NCBI GenBank assembly: GCA_008501765.1
Contig: QQUE01000012.1
Location: forward strand, 124,001-188,000
Direction of reading: 5' to 3'
Source of the DNA: Calditrichota bacterium
Lineage (GTDB): Bacteria; Zhuqueibacterota; Zhuqueibacteria; Zhuqueibacterales; Geothermadaptataceae
Length of the DNA stretch: 64,000 nucleotides
Position 1 is the stretch's first letter; every line of letters starts with the position of its first letter. Under the pieces are notes generated by a model. That model searched no databases, was not told the DNA's origin, and was given only the letters and a program-made list of their open reading frames with translations. Below are positions 63,284 to 64,000 of the stretch, piece after piece. Position numbers and translations under genes: made by a program.

Positions 63284-64000
63284 CCCGGATGCACCAGGTG
63301 GGCATTCAATCGTTCTACTTTTTCCCGATTTCCGAGCACGATGAGTACATTGCCCTGTTGGATTTTCGTGCCTGACTGCGGGTTGTAATTGTATTGTTCT
63401 TTGCCATCAACTGTCTGTTTTATAGCAATCACAATAAGCCCGGTGCGCTGGGGAATTTCTATTTCACGCAGAGTTTTCCCCTCAAAGCTGGTATTTTCCG
63501 GAACCGTCACTTCTTCGAGACGAAACTGCAGTTCATCATCGTGCATCATGACGTCAAGGAAACCAACAAGGTTTGGCCGCAGGATTGTCGCAGCCATGCG
63601 CAAACCTTCAGTGAGATTGGGAGAAATCACATGGCTGGCGCCGGCTTTGTACATTTTCCCCGTTGTATGCTGATCGACTGAGCGTGAAATAATATTTAGA
63701 CCAGGATTTAAATTGCGAGCGGAAATCACTACAAAAAGGTTATCGCGATCTTCAGAGAGTGTACAGATCAGGCCACTTGCTTGTTCCACGCCAGCCTCGA
63801 TAAGCACTTCATCTTTAGTGCCATCGCCCGCAATGAAGAGAATTTGTGGATATTGTTCGTGTAAAGCAGCGATTACCTCTTCATCCTGATCGAGCACTAC
63901 AAGTGGTTTTCGAGCTATATGGAATTCATTGATGACTGTTTTTCCTGTGTCCCCGGCCCCACACAAAATTACGTGATTTTTCTGTCTTTGAATATTCTTT
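63280..64000 (-). CDS. RCK/TrkA-N protein, likely C-terminal part of a potassium channel (5' truncated)
   Basis: The frame stays open to the window edge. The visible 240 residues start KNIQRQKNHVILCGAGDTGK, the NAD-binding GxGxxG of an RCK-N domain with the usual acid after strand 2 (VVLDQDE). This is followed by GDGTKDEVLIEAG, then a TrkA-C-type beta domain (~ 155-225, ending NVLIVLGNREKVERLNAHL). This gene probably continues upstream with a two-helix pore. It regulates K+ flux in response to nucleotides or cations. The TAA at 63280-63282 overlaps the TAG of the convergent SRPBCC gene. Confidence 0.82.
   Translation of the reverse strand, partial: KNIQRQKNHVILCGAGDTGKTVINEFHIARKPLVVLDQDEEVIAALHEQYPQILFIAGDGTKDEVLIEAGVEQASGLICTLSEDRDNLFVVISARNLNPGLNIISRSVDQHTTGKMYKAGASHVISPNLTEGLRMAATILRPNLVGFLDVMMHDDELQFRLEEVTVPENTSFEGKTLREIEIPQRTGLIVIAIKQTVDGKEQYNYNPQSGTKIQQGNVLIVLGNREKVERLNAHLVHPG

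Overview
The window is about 45% GC, gene-dense chromosomal DNA from a free-living Gram-negative bacterium. Four large secreted proteins (3040-5598, 24984-28184, 34604-39679, 57842-61234) end in the type IX secretion (type A) sorting domain with the QNYPNPFNP-type motif. Together with the outer-membrane barrels, lipoproteins, CotH, PKD and two-component 'propeller' proteins, this points to the Fibrobacteres-Chlorobi-Bacteroidetes (FCB) supergroup. A Calditrichota/KSB1/Ignavibacteria-like lineage fits better than a classical Bacteroides, but this is inference from gene content. I found no rRNA, tRNA or CRISPR array.

Layout. 1-5.6 kb: a truncated hydrolase/membrane ORF, small enzymes (DUF2277, Ntn-hydrolase, NTF2-like) and a T9SS cargo protein. 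5.6-12.0 kb: a leftward heavy-metal RND efflux operon (His-rich leader protein, TolC-like, adaptor, CusA/CzcA-like pump). 12.2-22.7 kb: a leftward run of ten genes that joins envelope proteins (CsgG/FlgT-like, barrel, transglutaminase-like, two LPP20-like) to a peptidoglycan module (two DUF3662-FHA proteins, a class B PBP, FtsW/RodA and a PP2C phosphatase). A divergent LPP20-like lipoprotein follows at 23.3 kb. 25-32.5 kb: a T9SS cargo with three jelly-roll repeats, a stack of palindromic elements, and a LuxR-type response regulator with a propeller histidine kinase. 32.7-34 kb: YdeI-like protein and a PGRP-type amidase lipoprotein. 34.6-45.8 kb: a rightward hydrolytic locus (GH13-PKD-T9SS, S66 LD-carboxypeptidase, tandem alpha/beta-hydrolase, GH106-like). 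46-48.4 kb: a small metal(loid)-type locus with an ArsR regulator, two matching palindromic operators, a His-rich lipoprotein, a methyltransferase and a barrel. 48.5-61.2 kb: lipid and sugar genes (acyl-CoA dehydrogenase, ABC permease, sugar-binding lipoprotein, FadH-like reductase), a membrane protein and a CotH T9SS protein, interleaved with mobile repeats. 61.8-64 kb: metallophosphoesterase, SRPBCC protein and a truncated RCK/TrkA protein.

Two repeat families stand out. (1) A DUF559 nuclease gene sits in a 553-bp element with nested inverted repeats (53285-53837). A 170-bp gene-less relative with the same outer repeat, variable hairpin and inner repeat lies at 28439-28608. (2) A roughly 168-bp palindromic TTAA-ended MITE-like element occurs at 51855-52022, 55994-56162 and, truncated, at 61616-61765. 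Two of these copies carry an extra ~200-bp conserved tail in opposite orientation, so a ~9.1-kb gene block is bracketed by inverted repeats.

The strongest candidates for something undescribed are the DUF559 nested-repeat element and the ten-gene envelope/peptidoglycan operon, which recalls the actinobacterial fhaA-pstP-rodA-pbpA cluster but has no kinase within it.
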